Source: Indioceanicola profundi (GTDB lineage Bacteria; Pseudomonadota; Alphaproteobacteria; Azospirillales; Azospirillaceae). From it: 64,000 nucleotides of DNA. Shown one piece after another: positions 17,806 to 26,366 of the stretch (position 1 is its first letter; each line of letters starts with the position of its first letter). A program made the position numbers and the translations under genes. Under the pieces are notes generated by a model. It saw only the letters and a program-made list of their open reading frames with translations, had not been told where the DNA came from and did not search any database. The stretch is taken from NCBI RefSeq assembly GCF_003568845.1, contig NZ_CP030127.1, forward strand, positions 589,501 through 653,500, given 5' to 3'.

Positions 17806-18423
17806 CTATCCGAGGAAGGAGACGCCGGCCACCTTGTGCAGGCGCTCCACCTCCTCGAACTCCAGATCCACCCGCCGGCGGGAGAGGGTGAGGCCGTAGA
17901 ACCGGCCATCGTCGTCCTGGCGGAGATAGAAGGCCAAGGGCAACCAGTTCACACGGTTGACGACCAGATCCCCAACACTGGCCACCCTGGCCGGATGTAC
18001 GTGCAGGATCACGCCGGGCGTCAGGGCCGGTGCATTGGATAAATCGTTGATGATGATGGCGTAGGCGCCGGGTACGTCCCGCACCGCCTCGAACGGCGCA
18101 ACGGTGCCGACCGGTTGCGCATTGCTGCCGGCCTGCGCCAGGTCACGGCCGTCAAACAGCGGAATTCCGGCTGCTGGCGGCTGCACTTCGCCCAGCAGCT
18201 CCCGGTAGGGATTTCCCGGCGTCAGCAATTCCGCAGCGGGCAGTCCGAATACCCGGGCAAGGCGCACCACATGGTCCGGCCGGATCGGCCGAGCACCGGT
18301 TTCCAGCTTCGACAGCTCCCCCTTCGACATGCCGGCTGCGGCGGCGGCGGCGGCCAGACTCATTCCCGCCTTACCGCGCAGGCTGCGCAGCCGCACACCA
18401 TCCTGTCCGCCCGTATCCGCCAT
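17806..18423 (-). CDS. XRE-family regulator with S24-like C-terminus
   Basis: This 205-aa probable DNA-binding protein has a helix-turn-helix (SLRGKAGMSLAAAAAAAGMS, then KGELSKLETGARPIRPDHVV) and a C-terminal beta-rich S24/LexA-like fold. The usual Ser-Met of the protease site is missing (NDLSNAPALTPG aligns there), so it is unlikely to self-cleave. The start at 18423 is set by the beginning of the conserved HTH; the frame stays open 127 codons further but that part reads as a shadow. It follows the FliL-like gene on the same strand at 76 bp and may regulate nearby flagellar genes. Its target is unknown. Confidence 0.7.
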   Translation of the reverse strand: MADTGGQDGVRLRSLRGKAGMSLAAAAAAAGMSKGELSKLETGARPIRPDHVVRLARVFGLPAAELLTPGNPYRELLGEVQPPAAGIPLFDGRDLAQAGSNAQPVGTVAPFEAVRDVPGAYAIIINDLSNAPALTPGVILHVHPARVASVGDLVVNRVNWLPLAFYLRQDDDGRFYGLTLSRRRVDLEFEEVERLHKVAGVSFLG

Positions 18424-18499
18424 CGTCGGCCCGCGCCATGATTCCGTTGTGGAAACATACACCAATCGGACCGGCGGGAAAGAGGCGGATGGCGGCGGG

Positions 18500-18970
18500 C
18501 TATCGACGGTTCTCCTGGTGGACCAGCTTGCCGATGCGGAGGTCGCGCAACTCCGCCGGGGCGGCAGCGGCCTGCGCTGCAGCCAGCAGTTCGGCGCGCA
18601 GCTCTTCTGGGTCGGTGCGTCCGGGGTCCAGCCGGCCCTCCGCCCCGGCACGGTAGAGCACGGCCAGAATTCGGTCCTGCACGGGGGGAAGCACAGGGCT
18701 GGCGGATGTACCGGGCGCGAGTTCCACCTTGAATTCCGCTGCCACGAAGCCGGAGATGCGGCTGCGCGTCCAGATCGGAGCAAAGAGCGGGCCAAGATCG
18801 GCAACGACTGGAGCCAGTGCGGGATCGATCACCGGCGCAGCCGGTAAGTCTTCCGTCTGCTCCAGGGCGGTCGTGGCAGCGACACGGCTTGCCGTCAGGC
18901 CGCCGCCAAGCAGAAAGCCGCCGAGCGCGCTTGCGGCCACGGCCACTACGACAAGGCGGAGCTGGTCCAT
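18500..18970 (-). CDS. FliL-like membrane protein of the flgF-flgG-flgA-flgH operon
   Basis: This 156-aa protein has one N-terminal membrane helix (about residues 5-27) and a periplasmic domain. The arrangement resembles FliL, including the segment VLPPVQDRILAVLYRAG and a helical EELRAELLAAAQ. It begins 19 bases after flgH. FliL proteins ring the stator near the motor. Similarity is by topology and pattern only, so FliL-like is a tentative name. Confidence 0.6.
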   Translation of the reverse strand: MDQLRLVVVAVAASALGGFLLGGGLTASRVAATTALEQTEDLPAAPVIDPALAPVVADLGPLFAPIWTRSRISGFVAAEFKVELAPGTSASPVLPPVQDRILAVLYRAGAEGRLDPGRTDPEELRAELLAAAQAAAAPAELRDLRIGKLVHQENRR

Positions 18971-18989
18971 CGCGGTCTTCCCGATATCG

Positions 18990-19718
18990 TCAGAAGGGCA
19001 GGATCACGTCCAGCACCTGCTGGCCGATCCTGGGCTGCTGCACATCCATGATCTGGCCGCGTCCGCCATACGCGATGCGGGCTTCCGCGATCTTCTCGTA
19101 GCTGATCGTGTTGCGCGTGGTGATGTCCTCCGGCCGGATGACGCCGGCGATGCGCAACTCCCGCAGCTCGTAGTTCACCCGCATCTCCTGCCGGCCAGCG
19201 ATCACCATGTTGCCGTTGGGCAGCACCTGGGTGACGACGGCGGCCACCTGCATCTGGATGTTCTCTTGCCTGTTTACCGAACCGGCGCCGGTGGCGGAGC
19301 TGTTAGAGCCGATATCCACCAGCGCGTCCGGGTCGACCCGATCCGGAAGAAAGGTTTCCAGACCGAACAGGCTCGGGGTGGAGAGGGACTCCGCGGACCC
19401 GCGGCTGCGCGACGTCTGATTCCGGATCTGGGCCTGCTCCGACATGTTTATGGTCACAGTGACGATGTCACCCACCGTCTTGGCCCGCAGGTCGCGTAGG
19501 AATCCACGGGCATCGGCCTGCCATAGGCTGGCGGGCTGCCGTACCTCCACATCCGGGAACGGCATCGGCATGGAGACGCGCACCGCTTCATCCTGGTAGG
19601 CCGGGTCCTGGATCGGCGTGATGCTGGGCGCGCGGCCCAGATGGTCCAGGCGCTCGGCACAAGCGGAAAGGGCCAGCAGCGCCGCGAGGCAGCCGATCCG
19701 GCGGGGCAGGGCATGCAT
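18990..19718 (-). CDS. flgH: Flagellar L-ring lipoprotein FlgH
   Basis: This 242-aa outer-membrane L-ring subunit has a signal peptide ending in lipobox LSAC (Cys20). FlgH signatures include SLWQADARGFLRDLRAKTVG, DIVTVTINMSEQAQ and NGNMVIAGRQEMRVNYE. A GGAGG site precedes the ATG. It follows flgA by 12 bases and precedes the FliL-like gene, all on the minus strand. Confidence 0.96.
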   Translation of the reverse strand: MHALPRRIGCLAALLALSACAERLDHLGRAPSITPIQDPAYQDEAVRVSMPMPFPDVEVRQPASLWQADARGFLRDLRAKTVGDIVTVTINMSEQAQIRNQTSRSRGSAESLSTPSLFGLETFLPDRVDPDALVDIGSNSSATGAGSVNRQENIQMQVAAVVTQVLPNGNMVIAGRQEMRVNYELRELRIAGVIRPEDITTRNTISYEKIAEARIAYGGRGQIMDVQQPRIGQQVLDVILPF

Positions 19719-19730
19719 GGTCTGGCCTCC

Positions 19731-20423
19731 TCAATCCGATGCGGTGACAGTGCCGGGGCCGCTCACCACTGCGGTGATGGTCCGGTTGCTGTCCAGGTTC
19801 TGGATCCGGATCACGTCGCCAACGCCGCCGTCCTCCAGCGCTCTGCCACGGGCGCTCAGAACCAGCGCGCCGCTACGGAATTCCACGGTGACCGCCTTGT
19901 TGCGTTCCACGACCGTAGGTGCGGCGACGTAGCCGGCCGGAACCGGACGGCCGGCAGCCAGGACGCGGCGCACCTGCATGCCTTCCAGCTTATGTCGGGC
20001 GACTACGGCCCTGGCGCTGACCTGGTCGCTGCGCAGGGGAATGGTGGTAAGGTCGCCGGCGCCGATCACCTCTCCCGGCGTCAGACGTCGGGCAGGCACC
20101 GTGACCTCGGTTTCCGTCCAGGCCTCCCCCTCCACCCGGACGCGGTCCCGTTCGCGCAGCAGGATTGCCGCGAAACGGCCGGAGCGGGGATCGTAGGTGA
20201 TGGCCTGTACGCCGTGCACGGGCCCGTCCACCGGCGTTGCCAGCATCAGGCGGAGGTCTCCTGCGGACAAGGCATCGCCGTACTTGCGCTGCAGCTCCTC
20301 CCCCAGCATCCGCTCTGCCGTACCGGCTGCGGCATTGGCCAGCCCCGGGGCGGAAAGGAGGGCCAGCAAGGCCCCAAGGAGAGCATGTTTGCGCAGGGCG
20401 GCCATCATGGCTGAAGGCTTCAT
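19731..20423 (-). CDS. flgA: Flagellar P-ring assembly chaperone FlgA
   Basis: This 230-aa periplasmic chaperone helps FlgI form the P-ring. It has a Sec signal peptide (hydrophobic stretch about residues 12-32) and the SAF-type C-terminal domain (GEVIGAGDLTTIPLRSDQVS; LAAGRPVPAGYVAAPTVVER; IRIQNLDSNRTITAVVSGPG). Its start overlaps the flgG stop (TGATG), so it is coupled to flgG. Confidence 0.93.
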   Translation of the reverse strand: MKPSAMMAALRKHALLGALLALLSAPGLANAAAGTAERMLGEELQRKYGDALSAGDLRLMLATPVDGPVHGVQAITYDPRSGRFAAILLRERDRVRVEGEAWTETEVTVPARRLTPGEVIGAGDLTTIPLRSDQVSARAVVARHKLEGMQVRRVLAAGRPVPAGYVAAPTVVERNKAVTVEFRSGALVLSARGRALEDGGVGDVIRIQNLDSNRTITAVVSGPGTVTASD

Positions 20424-21208
20424 CAGCGCATCTGCGCGACGGTGTTCAGCATCTGGTCGCCAGCTTCCACCACGCGGCTGTTCATCTCATAGGCGCGCTG
20501 AGCGGAGATCAGGTTGGTGATCTCCTGCACGATGTTGACGTTGGCAGCCTCGAGATAGCCCTGACGTACGCCGGCGAAGCCGAGCTGTCCGGGCATGCCC
20601 AGCAGGGGAATGCCCGAAGCCGGAGTCTCGCGGAACAGATTGTAGCCGATGGCCTCCAGCCCCGCCTCATTGACGAACATCGCCATCTCGAACTGGCCGA
20701 CATTCTCCGGCTCCGTCTGGCCGTTCAGATAGGCCAGGACCTCGCCGTTTCGATTGATCATCACCTCGCGGGTATTCTCCGGCACGGTGATGCCGGGGCT
20801 CACCTGGTAGCCATCCACCGTAACGATGGTGCCTTCGGGGGAAAGCTGGAAATTGCCGGCGCGGGTATAGGCGGATTGCCCATCGGGCATGGTGACGACC
20901 AGATACCCCTTGCCGTCCAGCGCCACGTCGTACTGGTTTTCCGTCCGGTTCAGCGGGCCTTGGGTGGAGATACGCCCAACGGCCGATGGCTTCACGCCGA
21001 GACCGAGCTGGATGCCCGCCGGCACGATCGTGTTCTGGTCCGACGACGGCGAACCGGGGCGGAGCTGGGACTGGTACATCAGGTCCTGGAACTCGGCGCG
21101 GGACCGCTTGTAGCCCACCGTGTTCAGGTTCGCGATGTTGTTGGAGATGACCTCCACGTTCAGCTGCTGGGCCATCATGCCGGTTGCGGCGATGTTGAGC
21201 GTGCGCAT
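20423..21208 (-). CDS. flgG: Flagellar distal rod protein FlgG
   Basis: This 261-aa distal rod subunit is the normal length. It starts MRTLNIAATGMMAQQLNVEV, followed by NNIANLNTVGYKRSRAEFQD. The C-terminal rod/hook helix has NVNIVQEITNLISAQRAYEM and ends NTVAQMR. It lies 38 bases after flgF and overlaps flgA. Confidence 0.97.
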   Translation of the reverse strand: MRTLNIAATGMMAQQLNVEVISNNIANLNTVGYKRSRAEFQDLMYQSQLRPGSPSSDQNTIVPAGIQLGLGVKPSAVGRISTQGPLNRTENQYDVALDGKGYLVVTMPDGQSAYTRAGNFQLSPEGTIVTVDGYQVSPGITVPENTREVMINRNGEVLAYLNGQTEPENVGQFEMAMFVNEAGLEAIGYNLFRETPASGIPLLGMPGQLGFAGVRQGYLEAANVNIVQEITNLISAQRAYEMNSRVVEAGDQMLNTVAQMR

Positions 21209-21246
21209 GGGATGCGGACTCCTGTTCCTATCGTGTCGATCCGGCG

Positions 21247-21999
21247 TCAGCTCGTGGCCGGGCCGCCAAGCTTGGTAATGGCGTTGCGTTGGCGCTCATG
21301 CTCGGCCTCGACCATGCGGTTGGCCTGGCCATAGGCGCGGGTGAGATCGATCAGGCGGACCATCTCCGCCACCGGCTGGACGTTGGAGCTCTCGAGCGCG
21401 CCCTGCACCAGGGTGGCGCCCTCCGCCTCCTGCGGTTCGCCGGCGTAGCGGACCAGACCGCCAGCATCTCGTTGGAGCCCCTGCGGGCCGGGCAGGCGGA
21501 ACAGGCCGATGCGACCGAGCTGTACGGTTTCCACTGCACCTTCGCCGTTCACGGTCTTGAAGCTGATGTCGCCCCCAGCCCCGACGGTGATCTCGCCCGC
21601 ATCCTCCGGCAGCACGATCTCAGCGCCGTCGGCGCCGGTGACCGGGTGTCCATCGACGTTGACCAGCCTTCCATCCGGGTCCTTGTTCAGGCGACCGTCG
21701 CGGGTGTAGCGGGGGCCGTCCGCCGTCTCCACCCGAAGCCAGGCATCGCCGCGAACGGCAACGTCCAGCGGATTGCCGGTCATTGCGACGGCACCTTCCC
21801 GCAGGTCGGTGTAGGTGGCCCGGTCCACCACGAAAGCGGTGGGATCGCCGCCGCGAACGCGCTCCACGAAGTCATCGAACACCGGCCGCTCCGCGCGGAA
21901 TGCAGTCGTGTTCATGTTGGCGACATTGTTGGCCGTCACGTCGAGCATCCGGCGGAGCGCCATCTGCTGCGACAGCCCGACATAGAGCGCGTTTTCCAC
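21247..21999 (-). CDS. flgF: Flagellar proximal rod protein FlgF
   Basis: This 250-aa rod subunit uses a GTG start with GGGGAG about 11 bases before it. The N-terminal rod motif is MENALYVGLSQQMALRRMLD, then TANNVANMNTTAFRAERPVF. The C-terminus is SSNVQPVAEMVRLIDLTRAYG. It is first in the minus-strand flgF-flgG-flgA-flgH-FliL-like unit and is divergent from the TPR gene, with two CtrA-like boxes between them. Confidence 0.95.
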   Translation of the reverse strand: MENALYVGLSQQMALRRMLDVTANNVANMNTTAFRAERPVFDDFVERVRGGDPTAFVVDRATYTDLREGAVAMTGNPLDVAVRGDAWLRVETADGPRYTRDGRLNKDPDGRLVNVDGHPVTGADGAEIVLPEDAGEITVGAGGDISFKTVNGEGAVETVQLGRIGLFRLPGPQGLQRDAGGLVRYAGEPQEAEGATLVQGALESSNVQPVAEMVRLIDLTRAYGQANRMVEAEHERQRNAITKLGGPATS

Positions 22000-22048
22000 G
22001 GGAACCGGTCTCCCCTTCCAAGCGGCGCGCTGCTGCGGATGCCGCTCT

Positions 22049-22093
22049 TTGAACCGGCTTTAATGTGACCATGCGAGGTTAAACCCGGGTTCA
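22049..22093. promoter_or_regulatory. Divergent flgF / TPR-gene control region with two boxes
   Basis: Box 1 is TTGA-ACCGGCT-TTAA (22049-22063) reading toward the TPR gene. Box 2 (22079-22093) reads TTAA-N7-TTCA on the plus strand. On the minus strand, toward flgF, it reads TGAA-N7-TTAACC, shifted by one base. Both have the 7-base spacer of CtrA sites. Confidence 0.55.
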
Positions 22094-22114
22094 AAATCAC
22101 CGCCGTGGTTGCCG

Positions 22115-24385
22115 ATGAGAAACAGACATGCTCTCGCCGCCGGTTCCGCCATGCTGCTGTCGCTGGTCGCGCCTGCCGCCGGGGCTGCACCCGTAGCGTT
22201 GGAATTCCGGGCGCGCGAAGGTGCAACCGAGCTGGTCATTCCCGGCGCCGATGTGGGCGCCTCCACATTCAGGCTGGAACCCTGTGCCGCCGTGCTGCGG
22301 GTGACCGCCCCCGCCGGGATCGACCTCGACCGGGTCCGGTCCGGAACGGACCGTATCCGGGGCGTGGCGCTGGATGGGGACAGTACGTTACGGGTGGAGA
22401 CGGAATGCGGGGCCGGGCTGGAACTGCGCCGCCGCGCGGCGGAGGTAGCGCTGGTTGTGGGCGCTGCGCCGATCCCGCAGCGGAAACCAGGGGCTGAGCA
22501 CCGGATATTGATCGCGGCTACCGGCGCGCCGATCTCGCTGGTCCCTCCGGCTTCGGACCTGCCCAATGGGGCGGATGCAGCGGCTGCGGCAGGGACGCCG
22601 GCGAATGGCCAGGACCCGGACGATGCCGGTTTCGCCCGCGCTGCCATCGCGGCCGGTATTGCGGCGGCGGACGAGGCACGGATAGTGCCGCCTGTCTCGC
22701 CTCCCGGTACATCCGACGCCGGGCCGTCCCCCTCGGAGCGGGCCAGCCATCCTGACCGGCCTGATCCGGCATGGGGGCGGCAGCCGCCGATTTTCAAATT
22801 GGCACAGTGGCAGACATCGCCGTTCCGGGCCGAACGCGACCGCCTGCGTGACCTTCTGGAGAAGGCTCCGGACGAGAACGCGCGACGCCACGCCCGTGTC
22901 GAACTGGGCAGGCTGCTGCTGGCCTGGGACATGGGGCCTGAGGCTTTGGACCTTCTGACGGGGGAGGGCATACCAAGCAACCCGGAGGAACATGCATTGG
23001 CCGCAGCAGCCGCCGTACTGGCGAATGCTGATCATGAGGCGGCGGACTGGTTCGCCACGCCGGAGGCGCTGGCCAGGGCGGACGGTCCCCTCTGGGCGGC
23101 AGCTGCCGCGGCACAGCGGGGCCGGGCTGAACGGGCCGTGGCCTATCTGCCGGCCGCTCATGCTGCCCTGGGTTCCGTTCCCAAAGAGCTGCGCCGCCGC
23201 TTCGGGTTGGAGCTGTTGGGCATCGCCGCCGCAGCAGGTCTGGATGGTTTCGCACGCGAAATGGCCCAAGCCGTGGAGCTCGCAGGGCCGGACATTCAGG
23301 AACGGGCGCTGCTGCACCTCCGGGTCGGGGACCTGCATGCCACCGCTGGACGGGCAAGGTTGGCGTTGGACCAGTGGAACAGGGCTGCCGCCCTGTCCGG
23401 CGATGCCGCCCTTACCGGACGGATGCGTGCGGCCGGGCTGCGCTACCGGGATGGAGACCTGGATGCGGCTGGATACCGGATGGTTCTGGAGGGCATCCTA
23501 CGGGAGCGGCGCGGCGGTAGCCTGGATTTCGACGCCATGGCGGCGATGTCGATGCTGGAACGGGCGGAGGGCCGGGTTCCCGAGGCGGTGAGTACGCTAC
23601 GGCTGCTGGCGCTGCGCTATCCGCATCATGCCGGGTTGGCTGAACAGGTCGCAGCGGCCCAGCAGATGCTGGAGGGGCTTGTCGCTGAGGAGGGGGGCCT
23701 TCCCCTGGCCGACCGTATCGCAACGTTCGAGGCCGGGCGGCTTCTGCTGGCGGACGATCCGTCGGGCTGGCAGCTCCGTCGCAGATACGCGTCCTTCCTG
23801 GTCAGGAACGGGTTCCCGGCACTCGCCCGGGAGGAGTTGCTGGCCCTGTCCGGCACAATCCCGCCGGAGCAGCGTCAGCCGGTTATCCTCGATCTCGCGG
23901 CCCTTGACCTCTCCGCGGGCGATCCCGAGCGGGCGCTTGCGACTTTGGCGCTGGACGGAGCTGATGAACCGGACAAGACGGCCTGGGCCGTACTGAAGGC
24001 ACGGGTGCTGACCGCGGACGGGAAAGGGGGCCAGGCGCTGGAGTTGGTAGCGGACGTCACGGGCAGCGAAGCCCAGGCCGCGCGCGCCGACAGCCACTGG
24101 CAGCTACGCCGCTGGAAGGAAGCCGCCGAGTCCTACAAAGTCCTGGCCGGACTCCGCCCCTTGAGCGGCGAAGAGGCGACCCGGCAGGGCCTGGCCGGTT
24201 ATCTGGCCGGGGGCGCGGTAGTTTCCGCTTGGGACAGCGGCGATCTGGCGGAGCCCTGGGCAGCCCGACTGCGCGTGCTTGCCGAGGCGCCGACGCTGGA
24301 GCCCGCCACGGATGCGGCCGTCCGGGCGCTGCTCCGCGGCAGCCGGGATATCGCGCTTACTGTTCCGGCCGCCGTATCCAAATGA
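22115..24385 (+). CDS. Large periplasmic TPR-type protein next to motA
   Basis: This 756-aa protein has a Sec signal peptide (cleavage near AGA-AP, about residue 26 of the chain). An N-terminal region of about 150 residues looks beta-rich (VALEFRAREGATELVIPGAD), then a linker leads to about 500 residues of Ala/Leu-rich helical repeats of TPR/SEL1 kind. ATG at 22115 is preferred over a TTG two codons before. It ends immediately at the motA promoter box and is divergent from flgF. Similar unnamed TPR proteins beside motAB occur in related bacteria as far as I recall. A stator or rod-associated role is inference from position only. Confidence 0.7.
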   Translation: MRNRHALAAGSAMLLSLVAPAAGAAPVALEFRAREGATELVIPGADVGASTFRLEPCAAVLRVTAPAGIDLDRVRSGTDRIRGVALDGDSTLRVETECGAGLELRRRAAEVALVVGAAPIPQRKPGAEHRILIAATGAPISLVPPASDLPNGADAAAAAGTPANGQDPDDAGFARAAIAAGIAAADEARIVPPVSPPGTSDAGPSPSERASHPDRPDPAWGRQPPIFKLAQWQTSPFRAERDRLRDLLEKAPDENARRHARVELGRLLLAWDMGPEALDLLTGEGIPSNPEEHALAAAAAVLANADHEAADWFATPEALARADGPLWAAAAAAQRGRAERAVAYLPAAHAALGSVPKELRRRFGLELLGIAAAAGLDGFAREMAQAVELAGPDIQERALLHLRVGDLHATAGRARLALDQWNRAAALSGDAALTGRMRAAGLRYRDGDLDAAGYRMVLEGILRERRGGSLDFDAMAAMSMLERAEGRVPEAVSTLRLLALRYPHHAGLAEQVAAAQQMLEGLVAEEGGLPLADRIATFEAGRLLLADDPSGWQLRRRYASFLVRNGFPALAREELLALSGTIPPEQRQPVILDLAALDLSAGDPERALATLALDGADEPDKTAWAVLKARVLTADGKGGQALELVADVTGSEAQAARADSHWQLRRWKEAAESYKVLAGLRPLSGEEATRQGLAGYLAGGAVVSAWDSGDLAEPWAARLRVLAEAPTLEPATDAAVRALLRGSRDIALTVPAAVSK

Positions 24386-24400
24386 AAACCGGCTTTAACC
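24384..24400 (+). promoter_or_regulatory. CtrA-like box before motA
   Basis: GAAA-ACCGGCT-TTAACC overlaps the stop codon of the TPR gene. The same 17-base layout (GAAA-N7-TTAACC) is found before flgI. CATAGG follows at 24413-24418. Confidence 0.5.
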
Positions 24401-24458
24401 AGCGCCACGCAACATAGGCTCCAGGGGCCGGTGGCCCGTTGCGGATTGGAGACAGTCG

Positions 24459-25343
24459 ATGAACCTCGTGGTCGGCACCATCATCGTGGTCGCCTCGGTG
24501 CTGGGCGGGTTTGCAGCGCTGGGCGGCAACCTCTCGGTTCTCTGGCAGCCATTCGAGTTGGTGATCATCGGCGGCGCTGCGCTGGGCGCATTCATCATCG
24601 CCAACCCCCGCCGGGTCATCCAGGACACCGGCGGGGTGCTGAGGCAACTCTTCGGCGGCACCAAGCACAAGCGGGACGACTATCTGGAACTGCTCGGTCT
24701 TCTCTACACGCTGCTCCGCACCGCCCGGACGCGCGGAATGCTGTCCCTGGAAAGGGACATCGAACGACCGGAAGACAGCCAGATTTTCCAGCAGTTTCCG
24801 GGAGTCATGCGTCACCCGCGTGCGATCCGCTTCATCACCGACTATCTGCGCCTGATCTCCCTCGGCGCCGAACGCGGCCACGAGATCGAGTCCTTGATGG
24901 ATGAGGAGCTGGCGACCCTGTCCAAGGACATGCACCGCGTGTCGAAGAGCCTGCATACCGTGGCGGAAGGGTTGCCGGCGCTGGGGATTGTTGCCGCCGT
25001 CCTGGGCATGATCAAGACCATGGCCGCGATCTCCGCGCCGCCGGACGTACTGGGCCACATGATCGGCGGCGCGCTGGTCGGCACCTTTCTCGGTGTGCTC
25101 CTGTCCTACGGGTTCCTAGGGCCGTTGGCCGGGGCCGCGCACCGGCTGCGCGATGAAGAGGTGAAGTATTTCCAGTGCATCAAGGCCGGGCTCGCGGCAT
25201 ATGTGCACGGCTCTGCTCCCGCCATCTGCGTCGAACACGCGCGCAAGATGCTCTATGCCGAAGTTCAGCCCAGCTTCCACGAGGTGGAAGAAGTAACGAC
25301 GGCGGCATCCGGCCGCCTGGGCGAACGGCAGAAGGCGGCCTGA
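24459..25343 (+). CDS. motA: Flagellar motor stator protein MotA
   Basis: This 294-aa proton-driven stator subunit has four membrane helices: two at the start (MNLVVGTIIVVASVLGGFAA; FELVIIGGAALGAFI) and two near residues 165-215 (GIVAAVLGMIKTMAAISAPP; ALVGTFLGVLLSYGFLGPLA). The large cytoplasmic loop includes RTARTRGMLSLERDIE with the conserved charged residues that contact FliG. It is followed after 2 bases by motB. Confidence 0.97.
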   Translation: MNLVVGTIIVVASVLGGFAALGGNLSVLWQPFELVIIGGAALGAFIIANPRRVIQDTGGVLRQLFGGTKHKRDDYLELLGLLYTLLRTARTRGMLSLERDIERPEDSQIFQQFPGVMRHPRAIRFITDYLRLISLGAERGHEIESLMDEELATLSKDMHRVSKSLHTVAEGLPALGIVAAVLGMIKTMAAISAPPDVLGHMIGGALVGTFLGVLLSYGFLGPLAGAAHRLRDEEVKYFQCIKAGLAAYVHGSAPAICVEHARKMLYAEVQPSFHEVEEVTTAASGRLGERQKAA

Positions 25344-25345
25344 CC

Positions 25346-26365
25346 ATGCCGCCGCCGAACCGCCAGAAGCCTACGGTTATCGTCCGCCGCCGTCCGGTCG
25401 AGGAGGATGAGGCGCCCCAGGGGCATGGCACCTGGAAGATCGCTTATGCCGATTTCGTGACCGCCATGATGGCGTTCTTCATGCTGCTCTGGCTCGTGAA
25501 CATCACCACGCCGGAGCAGCGCGACGGCATCGCCGACTATTTCAACCCGATCAGCGTGTCCGACAGCAACTCCGGTGCGGACGGGCAGCTTGCCGGCCGG
25601 GCGGTGGACAGCGAGGGAAGCCTGACCGAGAAGCCCAGCAGCAGTTGGGAAACGATCCCGGCCGCCCGTGTGCCCACCCTGTCCCCGGCCGGTCCCGACC
25701 GGATGGCGATGGCGGCTGGAGACGCGGAAAGCATGGTGGCCGGCAAGCCGGATGCCGGCGAAGCGGGCGACCTGACACTTGGCGAGGTCAAGGCGGGCGA
25801 CGTGGCCGCCGGACGAACCATGGAACCGGCCTTGCAGGAGCGTCTGAACCAGGTGCAAGCGGAGGAGCGCGCCTTCGACCGCATTGAGGAGCAGGTGCGG
25901 GACGCCCTGCTGGCCGCAGCGGAGTTGTCGGACCTGTCGCAGAACCTGATGTTCGAGCGGACGACGGACGGGCTGCGTATTCAGATCACCGATCGGCCCT
26001 ATTTCAGCATGTTCGAGGTCGGGTCGGTCGAGCTGAACGACCGGGCGGCGGCGCTGATGCAGGTTGTTGCCGACGCTCTGGCGCCGGTGCCGAATCGAAT
26101 TGCCATCGCGGGCCATACGGATGGACGGAGCTTCGCGCCCACGGCCCGCTACACGAACTGGGAGCTGTCGGCCGACCGCGCCAATGCGGCACGGCGGCTA
26201 CTGACCGGCGCTGGAATTCCGCCAGCCCGGCTGGCTCGGGTGGAAGGGCTTGCCGATACGTTGCACATCTATCCAGAGTCTCCGGAGGATGCCCGCAACC
26301 GGCGGATCAGCATCACCGTCCTGCGCCGGATTCCCCTGGCCGGCCTGGAGGGGCAGGCTGGCTAG
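25346..26365 (+). CDS. motB: Flagellar motor stator protein MotB
   Basis: This 339-aa protein has one membrane helix (WKIAYADFVTAMMAFFMLLW) with the proton-carrying Asp in YADF. A linker of about 100 residues carrying Asp/Gly-rich insertions leads to an OmpA-like peptidoglycan-binding domain (IAGHTDGRSF; NWELSADRANAARRLL; RNRRISI). The start at 25346 is fixed by the family and the motA stop. The TAG stop lies inside the 6-bp target duplication of the downstream insertion sequence. The protein is therefore intact despite the insertion. Confidence 0.96.
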   Translation: MPPPNRQKPTVIVRRRPVEEDEAPQGHGTWKIAYADFVTAMMAFFMLLWLVNITTPEQRDGIADYFNPISVSDSNSGADGQLAGRAVDSEGSLTEKPSSSWETIPAARVPTLSPAGPDRMAMAAGDAESMVAGKPDAGEAGDLTLGEVKAGDVAAGRTMEPALQERLNQVQAEERAFDRIEEQVRDALLAAAELSDLSQNLMFERTTDGLRIQITDRPYFSMFEVGSVELNDRAAALMQVVADALAPVPNRIAIAGHTDGRSFAPTARYTNWELSADRANAARRLLTGAGIPPARLARVEGLADTLHIYPESPEDARNRRISITVLRRIPLAGLEGQAG

Positions 26366-26366
26366 A
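26361..26366. repeat. Left target-site duplication of the IS element
   Basis: GCTAGA directly before the left terminal repeat is repeated exactly at 27411-27416 after the right one. It fits the NCTAGN target reported for IS481. Confidence 0.9.

Noticed and set aside
18424-18804. N-terminal extension of the XRE-type regulator
   Set aside because: The extra 127 codons overlap the FliL-like gene in another frame and read as random Arg/Ser/Pro sequence.
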